A DNA stretch of 64,000 nucleotides from Azolla caroliniana (Eukaryota; Polypodiophyta): NCBI GenBank assembly GCA_043228905.1, contig JBHGNT010000016.1, positions 4,712,001 to 4,776,000 of the forward strand. Direction: 5' to 3'. Position 1 is the first letter of the stretch. Every line of letters begins with the position of its first letter. The notes under the pieces were generated by a model that did no database searches, was not told the origin of the DNA, and saw nothing but the letters and a program-made list of their open reading frames with translations. The translations under genes were made by a program, and so were the position numbers. Below, one piece after another: positions 20,927 to 33,154 of the stretch.

Positions 20927-21450
20927 TGTCACAATACAATGACATAAAATTTATAGTTGGTGAGGATTGAACTTACAACCTCACATGAACAATACATCAT
21001 GCTCAACCATCTTCATATGAGCATTGTATAAGATATATTTGATCTACATATCATTGTATAAGATGTACATGATCTAGGTATACTCTCTAGACATCAACAA
21101 AGTTCTAGAAAGTTCCAAGGTTCTAGAAGGTTCTAGAATATTCTTCAAAATATTCTAATGCATGTACTTCAACTTACAGTATAAATACTTGTAACCTTCT
21201 TGGTCCCTTTCAAGGGATTCAACACCAGTCACTAACACATCAATCTAGTATTCTTGTTTAGCCCCATCTTCTCTCCTTGATTTACATCTCTATCTTTATG
21301 CTCTTGTATTGTTCCTAACGTCTTAAGTTCCTCATCTCGTTGCTCCCAACTTCCCGAGTTTCTAGCCTCATCACGTTGAGTTCCACGTTCGTAACCTTAT
21401 CGGTCGTAGCCTCGTCATTCGTGCTCCATCGTAGTGGTGTGTCCGTCACA
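20927..21450. mobile_element. Solo LTR of the chromovirus type in the LINE, TSD AAATG
   Basis: A 524-bp unit from TGTCACAATACAATGAC to GTGTGTCCGTCACA, flanked by perfect 5-bp duplications AAATG (20922-20926 and 21451-21455). Removing it restores the LINE RT reading ...DELEEM-VTKFAKEE.... It has an antisense B-box-like motif (TAAGTTCAATCCTCACC on the minus strand), HSE arrays and a TATA box (TATAAATA, 21180-21187). LTR orientation from the TATA box is plus. No internal sequence is left, as expected after LTR-LTR recombination. Confidence 0.85.
21103..21143 (+). promoter_or_regulatory. Heat-shock element array in solo LTR
   Basis: TTCTAGAAAGTTC (21103-21115) is a perfect three-unit site. Six bases later TTC-ta-GAA-gg-TTC-ta-GAA-ta-TTC (21121-21143) is a perfect five-unit site. 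The TATA box follows 37 bp downstream. This is the strongest HSE array in the window by perfect matches. Confidence 0.7.
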
Positions 21451-21536
21451 AAATGGTTACCAAGTTTGCAAAGGAAGAATGTGTTGAAGAAGTTGGCATT
21501 GGGAATGTTGTGATTATGCTTTTGCTATATGCAAAT

Positions 21537-21936
21537 TGTAAACGATTACTTGCGGAAGCATTAGAAAAACAGAGAAATTAGGGAATACACAAAGTACCCG
21601 GGAGAGACAGAGAGTGCAAAACGTAAAAGCTATATTCAAAAACGATATATGCCTCTGTCATTTACAATTGTGCTCAATAGCACTATTTATACAAGTCCTC
21701 ATGGGACTGACAGAAGTACCACGTACTTCAATGCTCACAGAGCTTCTGACACTTACTACAAGACTATAATTGCCTAGTAGTCTAAACTAATACTAGGCTT
21801 CCGGTTACCGATTGGACCCGGCTAACCGGCTCCCCAGCTCACCGGCTTTTTTGCTTGCTGGCTTACCGATCCGTCTCGCTTGCCGGCTAGGGCTTATTCA
21901 GCCGATCCGGCTCCATTTGAGCTTGCCGCTTCAACA
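21537..21936 (-). repeat. Copia A 3' LTR and polypurine tract
   Basis: 400 bp. On the minus strand it starts TGTTGAAGCGGCAAGCTC and ends CTTGCGGAAGC-complement ...AATCGTTTACA. The polypurine tract GCTTGAGGGGGAG is at 21949-21937. The TATA box is on the minus strand near 21690. Confidence 0.9.
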
Positions 21937-22041
21937 CTCCCCCTCAAGCTCAACTTGAGGTTGGATCCTAGTGTCAGTCTCTATGGCATTCGGTTCTTCC
22001 AACCGATTTCTCCTGGCGTCGCTCCGCCTTGCTCGCGCTCC

Positions 22042-24392
22042 TCATCCGGTCCGGTTTTGTTTGTCGCGACCCCTCTTGTTCTGCGCGCCTCGACCTTCTC
22101 GATCGGTATGTCTGGTCAATAGGCCCCTCTCAGCTCCTTCGCTGCTATGACTTCGGTGCTTATCGATCCATCGGTTCCTCCGCGATGGCATCGACTTCCG
22201 CTGCATCCGTGTCTGTTTGGCCTTGAATTGATCCGGTTCTTCCGAATCTATCTTTTGAACCGAATCGACTATCTCCGATTCGTTCCAGCTCTTGTCTGAA
22301 TTGGTTGCTCCCGATTCATCTTCTAGTTCCAAGCCCTTCACCACATCGGACCGTGTCCGGGTCTTGGCCTTCTTCCTTCGGTCGGCTCTGTCCTTCTTGA
22401 CTCTGCCGCCTTCTGTTCTTCCCTCACCAGCGCAATCGACAGTCTCTTTGCCTTTGCCCGTTCCGGTGTCTTTGCTCGTTCTCCCCCTCAAGTGTGGCAC
22501 GTCGAGATGCTGAACACCAAGCATTTCGGTGAAGTGCTGCAACTTGTCCGATCTGAGCGGCTTGGTGAAGATGTCAGCTACTTGCCGATCCGTGTGAACA
22601 TATTGTAGTTCAACTTCACCGCTCAGGACCCGCTCACGCATAAAGTGATAATGCACTTCTATGTGCTTCGTGCGAGCATGGAACACAGGGTTCTTGGCGA
22701 GTTGCATGCTGCTTATGTTGTCGCAGTAGACCAGAATCGGGGTCGGCACCTCGATCCGTAAGTCTTGCAGTTGTCGCCGAAGCCAGATGGCTTCACATGT
22801 GGCAATGGTAGCGCCCTGATACTCAGCCTCAGTGCTCGACAGAGCAACCGTTGGCTGCTTTTTGCTGCTCCATGCAACAGTCGTGCTACCTAAGGAAAAC
22901 ATGTAACCGGAGGTTGATCGGCGATCTGATGCATCGCCAGCCCAGTCGGCATCTGTATAAACGACCAGCTCTTCGGTTATACTTCGCCGGTATAACAGTC
23001 CCCGGTCCTTCGTGCCGTTGACATACCGCAATATCCTTTGCGCGCACTGAAGATGCTCCACCGTCGGCTTCTGCATGAACTGACTTATCATTCCGATCGG
23101 ATAGCTGATGTCGGGTCGTGTGATAGTCAAGTAAATAAGGCTTCTGACAATCTGTCAGAACCATTGCTCGTTGCAGGCCGGTCTGGAGTTGGGACGGAGC
23201 TTCTGGTTCCGGTCCAAGGGTGTGGAGACAGGTCGGCATTCTGTCATGCCGAACTTGTATAGCATATTCAAGACGTAATGTCGTTGTGAGAGCATTATGC
23301 CGTCCGGGGTTCGGATCACCTCGATCCCTAGAAAATAATGAAGGTCCCCCAGATCCTTCATCTCAAATGCGTCCGACAACTGGGACTTGACGTAGTTGAT
23401 TTGTGGAACTCCTAGTCCGGTGATGACTAGATCATCAACATACAGCAATATCCCTTCGCCACTAACCAAGCTTTATACCGTTTAACAGAACCGTCGGCGT
23501 TGTACTTTACCTTGTATATCCACTTGCATCCGATCGGTTTACAGTGACGAGGAGGGTCAACCAGGTCCCATGTCTTGTTGACATCAATTGCCCGCATTTC
23601 TTCTTCCATAGCGGCACGCCAATTTGCGTCCTTGGCCGCTTCTGCGTAGCTCTCCGGCTCACGCACTTCCGCCACCTTAGTCATGTACGCATAGTGATGC
23701 GTCATGTACTCATTGTACCCGTACTGCTTGACGGGATCCTTCTAGCGGGTGGACCGACGTAACTCATTGTTATCCGGTTTGAAGCCCTTCTTGGCTGGTT
23801 CGGTCTTCGTTGCCGAAGATCCGCCTTTCTCCTTGCTGGAGTCGGACGCACACTGATCCGACTCATCGTTGCCAGTTTCGAATTTCGGCATCTTCTTCTT
23901 CCCCTTCTCTTTGCGCGTGAACCATCGCCTTGGTTCCTTGCGCGGGGAGTGCACGGCAGAGTCTCCACTACTCGCGGGTTCCTCATCGGAGTGGTCAGAT
24001 TGACTCAGTCTCTCGTTTGGGCCGCTCAATCGGAACGATTCCGGACTCTCATCCTGAGTCCACACTCCATCATCCTCTACTTGGGCCGGTTCAGGCTCAC
24101 TAGCCTCATCCACCGGCACCAGGTCGGATTCGGAAGTCGGAGCCGGTAAGGAGTACCACGATGCCGATTCATCGAACTCGACATCTCGACTAACTCGGAC
24201 CTGCTTTGTCCGGGGGTTATAACACTTATAACCCTTCTGCTCTTGAGTATAGCCAATTAGGATGCATTTTTCCGATTTTGCATCCAGCTTCCTCCGCTTC
24301 TCTTCCGGTACATGCACATATGCAATGCTACCGAAGATCTTAAGGTGTCTCAAATTCGGCTTGCGCCCGAAATACAACTCGTGAGCTGACAC
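22042..24392 (-). pseudogene. Copia A linker, reverse transcriptase, RNase H and C-terminal extension (deleted RT)
   Basis: From high to low: charged linker after integrase (FDESASWYSLPAP), RT start (KTWDLVDPPRHCKPIGCKW), then RYKAWLVAKG joined directly to ILLYVDDLVITG. About 150 residues of the RT fingers and palm are missing, including the first catalytic Asp region. YVDD itself is intact. RNase H is well preserved: YTDADWAGD, LSSTEAEY, YCDNISSMQL and KHIEVHYHFMRERV. After HLRGR comes an extension with RSDVVKGLELEDES and SWNESE, as in G and I. It continues about 65 residues further before a stop. Confidence 0.82.
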
Positions 24393-26403
24393 CTTGTCAC
24401 CGATCCGGTTCTGGATGTAGACAGTTGTTCAGACTGCCTCAGCCCAGTAGAATTTGGGCATGCTCTTCTCCTCTAGCATTGCCCTTGCCGCATCAATAAG
24501 CGACCGGTTCTTCCTTTCGGCAACACCGTTCTGTTGCGGTGTGTATCTGAAGCTGAACTCTCGCCGAATTTCCCTTTTGCTGCAGATAACTGTTGAGTTG
24601 GCTGGAAAAGTACTCTTTTCCGCCATCCGACTGCAGGCATTTGATCTTCCTCTCTGATTCCCGTTCCACCATGCTTTGGAGACTCCAGAAACACTCAAAG
24701 ACTTCACTCTTCCGCTCAATGAGGTAGATCCATGTATGCAGCGTATAGTCGTCGATGAAGGAGACGAAATATAAACTCCCGTCAAGACTAACATTCTGTG
24801 CCGATCCCCACACATCCGAATGGATAAGGTTGAGCTTGTTACGGCTCCGGTTACGTTCGGTGGGGAATGGAAGCCGGTGTTGCTTCTTGAGTTGGCAGGC
24901 TTCACATACTTGGGCCTTCCGGCCGCTAAACTTCGGCAAACCGAAAACAACTTGTTTCGTTTGCAGGTCTTGAAGCCTCCGGTAATTGACGTGGCCTATC
25001 CGCTTGTGCCACAGGTCAATGTCCGATTCGACCTTCTGTCCTTTTGCAAACAGAGCAGTGCTGACGTCATTGGTGTCGAGGATAAACATCCTCCCGTCTC
25101 TGCGCCCTTGCACAATAATCTGGCCCTCTTCCTCGATGAAGCACCCGAGGTGCGTAAACTGCACCTGCATCCCTTGGTCGACGATCTGTCCGACCGACAC
25201 CAGGTTCTTCGTGATTGTTGGAACGCGTAATACATTCATCAGCTTCCCCTTCTGTCCGATGTGGCTCAAAGGGACTTCTCCGACGTGCACAATTGGGTGA
25301 GTGTTGTCTCCGGTTTCGACTACTCCTGATTGATTCGGTTTCTCCAAAAAGGAGAACCACTCTTTGTGGTTCGTCATGTGGTTCGACTCACCGGAATCAA
25401 CCTCCGATTTGGAAGTGGTCTTCTTCATCGAGTTCGCCTCGTGCTTCATCACCAAGGCTAGCTCGTTACCGTTCTTGGATCCTCCCGATCCCTTCGCGTA
25501 GTGCGACCTTTGCCGGCCATCCTTGTCGGCCTTGCCGGATCCGGATTTGTCCAAATTGGCGCATTTTCTCCAGCACTCACTATCTCTGTTGCCCTTTTTG
25601 CCACAGTACCAGCATTCCGTTGCAGTCTTCTCTTGCCATCTTCAGGTGCCGCCATGACTCCCCCTGCTCTCAGAGGGTCTGGAACTGATGTCAGCACGTT
25701 CTCTGTGCCTTTGTTCCTGGTCTTGTTGGCCGCCTCCATTGCGTGCCGACCCGCCTCGTCCACCACGCCCACGGGACCGATCCACTTCCATGTACAGCAT
25801 CCGGCTGTCAATGGGTGCGCTAGTTGACGCACCAGCATGGTTCTCCTCTACAAGGAGCATCGACTATAAGTCGAAAAATGATGGTGTATTCTCCCTTGTA
25901 CACACCGTCGTTCTGAACGTTCTGAACTTCGACACCAGGCCCCCAAGACAGACCTGTACCATCTCGTCTTCCTCTACAATAACGTTGATAGAGGCAAGCG
26001 AGTCACAGATCTCTTTGATCCGGGCCGTGTAATCCACCACCGACATGTCCTTCTGTCGGACATTGCTCAACTCCTGTCGGAGTTGCAGCTTCCGGGATGT
26101 TGTGCTCGCGGCGAACACCTTCTTTAGGTTCCCCCAAGACTCCTTCAGCGTCTTGGCGTCTCGGATGTGGCTCAGTAGCTGGTCTCCGACACTGGACGCG
26201 AAGCAGTACATCACTCTGCTTGCCGATTGTTCCCACATTGGGAAGTCCTTATGTGCCGCATCAGGTGCTGTTTCGTTGGCTCCTTCGACGAAACTCCAGT
26301 AGCCATGCCCAAGCAAGTACTGGTGCATCTTATACAACCAAGATGCATAGTTGGATTTGTCGAGTTTCTCCATAGGGAGCAAGCTAGTCATCCCTCTATC
26401 CAT
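24393..26403 (-). pseudogene. Copia A gag, protease and integrase (broken)
   Basis: Starts at the ATG ending at 26403 (MDRGMTSLLPMEKLDKSNY). Gag has the GYWSFVEGANE and VQVCLGGLVSKF blocks and reaches a TAG after PSFFDL where related copies have Gln. The zinc knuckle lies near 25600 in a shifted, damaged frame. The protease has VDSGESNHM with D-S-G present, but the usual WY before it is deleted. The integrase has HKRIGH, CEAC, IHSDVWG, QSDGGKEY and a shift just before the Glu motif NGVAERKN. Confidence 0.8.
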
Positions 26404-26487
26404 CACTTCTCTGTCTATTGTTTTACGACCTGTTAGGGTTTGCTGTCAAGCGTTTGTCGGTTGTAGAGGAGGTTCTCAACCCTCGCG

Positions 26488-26498
26488 CTCTGATACCA
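26488..26498 (-). promoter_or_regulatory. Copia A primer-binding site
   Basis: Minus strand TGGTATCAGAG directly after the 5' LTR, complementary to the 3' end of initiator tRNA-Met, the standard primer of plant copia elements. The same site in copia I is at 51073-51084. Confidence 0.85.
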
Positions 26499-26767
26499 TG
26501 TAAACGATTACTTGCGGAAGCGTTAGAAAAACAGAGAAATTAGGGAATACACAGAGTACCCGAGAGAGACAGAGAGAGTAGAACGTAAAAGCTATATTCA
26601 AAAACGATATATGCCTCTGTCATTTACAATTGTGCTCAGTAGCACTATTTATACAAGTCCTCATGGGATTGACAGAAGTACCACGTACTTCAATGCTCAC
26701 ACGAGCTTCTGACACTTACTACGAGACTATAATTGCCTAGTAGTCTAAACTAATATTAGGCTTCTAG
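26499..26767 (-). repeat. Copia A 5' LTR, part next to gag
   Basis: Matches the 3' LTR from TGTAAACGATTACTTGCGGA (plus-strand view) to AGGCTTC, then stops at gypsy B. The remaining part is 33809-33944. The joined length is about 401 bp, equal to the 3' LTR. Confidence 0.9.
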
Positions 26768-27421
26768 TGTCGCATTACTACGCGCGTGCGTGGAGAAACG
26801 AGGCGGGACCACCGGGGTCTTGAACCAAAGAGCAGGTGATAGAAGGGGAAAGAGAAAGAGAGAGACGCTCGGTTACGTATGAGCAAAGAAACACAGGGAC
26901 ACGGCCCTGTCAACACAGAAGACACGAATGAACACAAAGACAGAGAGACACGAATGTTTGTATATTAATGAATGACAAATAAACAACAGAGCACGCGAGC
27001 GGTTACAACCGAACAGGCCGGTGAACAGATGTCGATGCCTGCTCTTCTGCGCACGAAAGGGGATAGGATGGAGGTGCTGCCAGAAGCACACGGGCATTCC
27101 TCGAAGCAGCGCGAGCCTCCCGAAAACCTACAGAGAAGAGCAATGGAGAACGAACAGAGGAGAAGCGTTCGGTTACCGTCCGACAGCACTTCGTCCTCCT
27201 CAATAAATAGTGCCCCCCTTCTCCCCGCGTCTCCCTCTCTTTTATAGCTTCAAGAAGGGAGTCGTTTCCCTCATTAACTTCCTACCTACCGAATCTAACT
27301 ACCTAGGATATACCTTTGTACCTAATTCTCTATTATATACATTAAAGGGTGTGCACGCGTGAAGAGCCGGTTCACACGCGCTATGCACTGATTACGCTAA
27401 GGGATGGTTTTCTTCACGACA
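26768..27421 (-). repeat. Gypsy B 3' LTR
   Basis: The 3' LTR given the minus-strand coding direction. It includes long stretches identical to the partner at 33155-33808, such as TCGGTTACGTATGAGCAAAG and CTACCTAGGATATACC. Confidence 0.92.
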
Positions 27422-28814
27422 TCCGCCCCCACCTTACTGCGCATCCACCGGTATGCGCCAAAATTGGGTTCTGGTTGGAGAAAACCGGTCCGGGTTCCGG
27501 TTCCTCATCCATCGGTTCGTCCTCCGTTTCGGACTGTTCGTCGTCGCTATCCGGGCCTCTTAGATCCGGTTCGCCGTCGTGGCGCTTCTTGAACGCTTTG
27601 ATCCGCTTCCCTGTTACCGGTATCGCCATCCTCGTACCGTTGAGTTCCGCCAGATGATACGTCCCGTTGTCGTTGGCGCTCGTTACCACGTAAGGCCCGA
27701 ACCACCACTTTGCAAACTTCCGTGTTGCCCGGTGCTGGTTGTCGAGGCTGTTGTCGTAGACTAGCACCCAGTCGCCTTCCTCGATTTTCTTTGGTTGGAG
27801 CCGGTACGTTCGGTCGAACCGGGCTTTGTTCCTCATCCTCGCCGTCCGAAGTCTCTCCGCCGCTCGTTCCACGTCCTCTGGCCTCCGCTCGAGCTGCCGT
27901 ATATGCGCCCCTAGCAGTTCTTCCCGGCTCATCTCGTCTCTCTAGTCCACTGTCGCCCAAGAGGAGATCGTCCGTTCCATCGGCATGATCGGCTTCTGTC
28001 CGAACATGAGCTCTGACGGCATGAACCCGGTTACCGAACTGTGCGTTGTCCGGTCCGCCCACAAGGCATAAGGTAACAGTCATGGCCAGTTCCCGACCTG
28101 GCCTCCGCACGCCCGGACTAGCGCTTTGATGATCGGTCCGTGTCCACGCTCCACCTTCCCGTTCGCCTCCGGATTGTACGTTGTGGTGAGCAAGAGCTTG
28201 ACCCCTAACCGGTCGAACAGCTCGTCAGCCTCTTCGGCGTCCAACTCCCCGCGGTCAGCCACGATCTTCCCGACGCACCCGTACCGGCATATCACGTCCT
28301 CGATCAAGAACCGACACACGGCCGCGGTCGTTTTGTTCTGCAGGGCTCGGCCTTCCACCTGGTTCGTCAGGTCCTCCCGGGCCAGCACCAGATATCGCAT
28401 CTGCCCTACGCTCATCGGCATCGTCACCAAATCTACCATCCATTTGAAGTGGATGGACAGAGGGTATGTAGGGTGAAGCTCGTCCTGATGTCGAACTATG
28501 GAGTGTATCTGACAGCTCTCACAAGTTGTCACGAACCGATGCACGTCCCGGTACAGTCCCGGCCACCAGTACTTCCCCTTTAGTTTCTCGAACATGGCCC
28601 ACGTCCCACGGTGTCCAGCCCAGGGGCTGTCGTGGTAGGCCTTCAGCAACTCCTCCTGTTCCTCCTCCATCCCCACTACTCGGAGCAGGATGTCGTTTCT
28701 CTTCTTCGGGTGCTTCCACAAGTATCCGTCCCGAAGAAAGAATTGGTATGCTTTCTTCCGGATCCGGTTGGCCTCATTCTTTGTCCATGACGCGTCCGGC
28801 GTCATCGTCCTCAA
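27414..28814 (-). pseudogene. Gypsy B integrase (nearly intact, few stops)
   Basis: Inserts element cDNA into the host chromosome. It shows the zinc-binding region (HDSPWAGHRGT ... CESCQIH), core acids in MVDLVTMP, VADRGELD and NPEANGKVERGHG, then LWADRTTHSSVTGFMPSELM after a stop near 28080, and a GPY-like C-terminal module KWWFGPYVVTSANDNGTYHL. The tail is acidic (PDSDDEQSETEDEPMDEE). There is no chromodomain. Stops lie near 28081 and 27933. The end overlaps the start of the 3' LTR by a few bases. Confidence 0.82.
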
Positions 28815-28863
28815 GAATCCCCCAATCTGCAGCCACTCCCCGTCGTACTTGCTCTCGCTGAAA

Positions 28864-30762
28864 TCGTTAAGCGCTGGAGTGCTCCCCCCCCTTGGTTGTC
28901 ACGTAAGCCGCCTCGAAGAAGTCTACGCCGACTTCCTCGTCCATCGAAACCATGCCGCCCTCATTGTTGAATCGCGCCCTCAAAAGCATGTCGGCCATGG
29001 CATTGTCTTTCCCGGAAATGTGTCGTATTTCCGGATCTAGGGACTTGATGTACGCTATCCACCTGAGCATTGCCAGGTCCGGGGTTGCGCATCCGGAAAC
29101 CATGCCGAGAATCGGCAGGCAGTCCGTCTCGATAATCACCTCTGTCCCAATCAGATAGTCTTTATCGGCCTTCACCGCCAAAACGATACCCCAGAGTTCG
29201 CGTTTAACCTGGGCGTATCCTCGTTGTCACTCGCTGAGGACCTTTGCGCCGAACCGGATTGGGAACCGAGTGCCGTCCTCATCTTCTTGGTTGACGACCC
29301 ATCCGATCCCGGTCGGACTTGTATCTACCGTTATGTAGATGGGAGTGCCTTTCTCGTAGACAACCTTCCGGAGTGTCGGAGCTGCAGCAAGAGCCTCCTT
29401 CATATTTCGGACCGACTCCGTATGCTCGTCTCGCCACTCGAATCTTCGCCCCTTTTTCAGCAACCCGTATAGCGGCTCGGCAACGTGGGCGTAATGCGGG
29501 ATCCATATGTGGTAGAACACGCATGCTCCCAAGAACCTCCGTACCTCCGTGACCGAGTTACAGTCGGGCTTCATTGCAGAGATGGCTTCCACCTTAGCCG
29601 GAGACGGTTTCCGGCCATACGGTCCGCATAGATGTCCGACAACCAAGATCTCTGATTGCCCGAAGGCCGATTTCTCCCCGGAGAAGGTGAGCCTCGCGTC
29701 CTCTAGCCTCTGCAGCACCCACTCGCAGTGGTCAATGTGTGTCGCCACGAATTTCCGGCATCCGTCCGGTCCGATCGTTTCGTCCTTTTCCTCCACCGGA
29801 CATCCCTTGATCGGGATGTCGTCCAAGAATGGCATGGTGATGTCCGGGATACAATCCCTCAGCACCTTGTTCATCGCATTCACCATGTGGGCCACCGAGT
29901 TCGTCCCTCCTTGTGGCAGGGTACACATCCGCACTAGGCCGAGAGGAGTCCGCATCGTCGTAATGTCTCTGCTCTCCACGGCTAGTTGGAATTGATCGTA
30001 CCCCGAGTACAGATCACCGACCGAGTAGATCGACCTTCCGGCGAAGGCCTCCGCGAACTCGTCTATCGTTGGTCCGATTCCTGCGTTCCGAATGGTCACT
30101 CTGTTGACCGGTTGCAGGTCTTGAATGAAGTGCAACGTCCCGTTCTTCTTCGGTACAGTAAACCACCGGTTCGAGTACGAGGCACTCGACGGTTCGAGGA
30201 TGCCCATATCGACTTTCTGCCTCAACAGCTCCATCAGCTCCGGGATGTGAGCTCTCGGTACCGGAATTGGTTTGAGATTCCACGGCACATGCGATACCGT
30301 GAATATCACCATCGGCTTCACAACTGTTGGGTCTACGCACCCGATCTCTTCCGGTGAGAATGTGAAGGCTTTCTCGTGCCTTCCGAGCATTGTCCGAAAC
30401 CGGTCTTCTTCCGCCGGTAGTAGGAACCCACCCCCACCGATTTTGAGCTCCCGTAGCGTTCTGTCGGTGAAGGTGTGTCCTATGCAGGCCGGATCTCGTA
30501 AACTAGGGTCCGACGCGACCCCCTTGATTCGCAACTCTCTGCCCTCCGGTAAGGGTGCCGCGACTGGCCTTACCTTCCGGTCCACAGTCTTGTACTTCGT
30601 GTTAACCCGGGCCGTCCGATCCGACTCGAGCCCTCGATTGAAGTCTGCGATGACTTCGTACATCTCTTCTAAACAAACCGGTATCGTCCGGTCCTCTTTA
30701 AAGCCCTCTCTGACCACCTCTCGCAGTATTCCCAAGGTATCGTCGAAGGAGACCGCCTCCAC
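28864..30762 (-). pseudogene. Gypsy B reverse transcriptase and RNase H (one or two stops)
   Basis: The RT is preserved: RWFTVPKKNGTLHFIQDLQP, GDLYSGYDQFQLAV (catalytic Asp), LPQGGTNSVAHMVNAM and MPFLDDIPIKG with F-L-D-D in place of YxDD. Then RRFLGACVFYHIWIPHY (thumb) and RNase H (YITVDTSPTGIGWVV). A stop at 29224-29226 follows FGAKVLSE. The frame resumes with WGIVLAVKADKDYLIG, IETDCLPILGM and ISGKDNAMADML. The RT differs clearly from the chromoviruses and the Tat-like element in this window. Confidence 0.83.
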
Positions 30763-33110
30763 GGCTCCGTTGTTTTCCTCACTGGGCCCGAGAACTCCGC
30801 ACGCCCGAAGTCGCTCTTCCGCCCTTGTCTTCTCTCAGCCAATGACGCCAACTATCGTACACCCTCCGTTGTCGGAGAAACAAAACTTCCTACTTATGGT
30901 ACAAGGTTTCTTCGGTTTCACCTCTATCGTACATTTGTGGGGTTTTCCCGGAGTGTCTGGACTATCGCAGCCCCACGCCTTGACAGCCCTCTCTAAAAAT
31001 CCTCTCGGTTCTCGCCACCGAGGGACTCGTGATTTCGCTCGTGGTTCGGTCGCACCGTCAGGAACTAGACAGAATGACCCCCGTCCTGACTCTTGACACT
31101 CGCATAAGCCGACCTGCTGTCCAGCACCTTGGTCTCCATCCGTGTTGCCGTAACGTACGGTTCTCCCAGTATGACCGGGTGCGAGGACGTCTCCTACACA
31201 AAGAAGTGCTGGTCTATCTCGACGTCGCCGATCTTGACTCGCACGTTTGGGCAGGCCCTGTGTAGTTCCTCGGTGGCGCGCGTCGCCGCCCGTATCTTCC
31301 ACCCATGCTTGGTGTTGACCGGCCATTTCCCCTTCTTGTAGAAGTCCATGGACATCAGGTTTATTTCCGAACCGTGGTCCACCAACGCCACCACCGGTTC
31401 CTGAACATCTTCGATCTTCACCGGGGTTTCCGTGGTCGCTCGGGCCCAGTGTGGCCTCGAATAGTGGCTCTCCGCCCACTCGTCTTCCAGCGCCATGTCC
31501 TCTATGTGCGTCGTCCGCACCTCCACCGGCCTTTCCGGTTCTGTCTCCGTCGACAGCCTCTTCCTCTTCACCAAGTCTACGATGGAGTCGTGGAACTCCT
31601 TCTTGGCGATTCCTAGCACCTCCCACAATGACAGTTCCACCTTGCTGCCGAGGATTCGTTCTTCCAGGACCTTTCGTAGGTCCGTGGTCCTTTCGATCTC
31701 CGTGCCCAACCGGTATCCGCCCTTCTTGTGGTTATCCCGGGCACTGGTCTCACCGGCCTCGTTCTGTTTCGGCCCGAATCGGGTTTCGTATCTCTGTGAG
31801 GGTCCGGCCCCTCCGGTTTTACCTACCCGTTTGTCTTCAACCAGAGCCTCGTAGTTCTGGCAAGCTGCTTCGACGAAACCCGTCTTTTCTTCGACCGGGT
31901 CACTCCACCCGGTTACCTCCTGGACCCGCTTCTCCGCGCGGTCCGCCTCGTCTTTCCTTAGTCGGGCACCGGCAAGGCCTTCCAACATCGTCGGCCAGAA
32001 CCCAGCTTTGCTCTCCTTCTGGGCCTCGCTGCCTCTGACCCGAATACCGGCTGACGCCGAGTAGTGGACGGTCTCCGCGTGCCGGGCCGCCGCCTCTTCC
32101 ATCAGCCTTTTCATTCCTCCTCGCCCGTCGTTTCGGTTTAGGGCCCTCCGGGTATCGCTGGCGTGCACCCGACCTTCCCACAGGTACACTACCCAGCTTC
32201 TCAAGGCCTCAGCAAAGTCCCCGCAGTCTTTCCGGATGTGGCCAACCTCGTCGCACCACATGCACCTATTTCCTACTGAAGGCCGTCGGTCACGAGCCTG
32301 TTCGTCGCCTTCCCTCCGAGCCTGGGCGATCTGGAGATCCTTTACCGCCCGTGTCAACTCCTCCAACGATATTCCCCCGGACGAGCCTCTGACCACGCTG
32401 GTCGAAGCCGAACTGGTTTCGAGCCACTCCCGGGTCTCTTCCCTTCGCGCCTGTGGTATCGGTTCGAGCTTCCTTGCTGCGACAGGACCCGCCCCTGTAT
32501 CAGCCCACTCCCACCGTTTGTCAAAACGGCCGCAGACTCTTTTTACCGCGGCCCAGTCGGCCGTCAGCCCGTCTTCGGTTTCCAGTAAGGAGCCCACTTG
32601 CTCTCAATCCCGTGCGTCAACCGATTTGACAAACAGTAGGACACGACTTGTGTCCAGAACGGTTCGATCGAGCGCCGAAAGGCTCGCAAAGCGTTCCTCA
32701 AACTCCCGGAGGAGTACCGACGCATTTCTTCCTTTGTTGGGGGACTCCACCCACTCCATGAAGCCCCGCTTCGAAAGCCGAAGCGCGTCATCCAGCCTGT
32801 ATTTCTCCAGGAGCCGTACTTCGAACTCCTCCCAGGTCCGGCTCTCCTCCCGAACCTCGAGCACCTCCGCATGGATGCCCGACATCGCCACTCGAGGGAA
32901 TCCGACAAGACGCCTCTCTTCCAAAATATCCCTCATCAACATCTCCGCCCGGTAGGACACCAAATAACTCATGGCATCCTTTCCACTGAACCGGCCGATC
33001 GTACCGACGATCGCCTCAATAGCCCTGTCATGGGCGCCGGTGCCCTCGCGCGCGCTCACTATCCGGTCCACGGCCGAAGCCATGGCCTCTGCAAGATCTG
33101 ACCCCCTCAT
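30763..33110 (-). pseudogene. Gypsy B gag and aspartic protease
   Basis: Starts at the ATG ending at 33110 (MRGSDLAEAMASAVDRIVSA); a longer reading would begin with GTG, so I reject it. Gag contains EFEVRLLEKYRLDDALRLS and, after a TGA near 32598, a zinc knuckle CMWCDEVGHIRKDC (near 32265). The protease motif is VALVDHGSEINLMS, where D-T/S-G has become D-H-G, so it is probably inactive. The C-terminal part (EPYVTATRMETKVLD, CTIEVKPKKPCTISRKFCF) is broken by stops before RT begins. Confidence 0.78.
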
Positions 33111-33154
33111 CTTCTGCTCCTTTTCCGCCTTGTTCACGTCGGGTTCACCAAAGA

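Noticed and set aside
30272-31096. 274-codon plus-strand frame in gypsy B
   Set aside because: Antisense to the RT/protease region of B; open only because of the GC-rich codon pattern.
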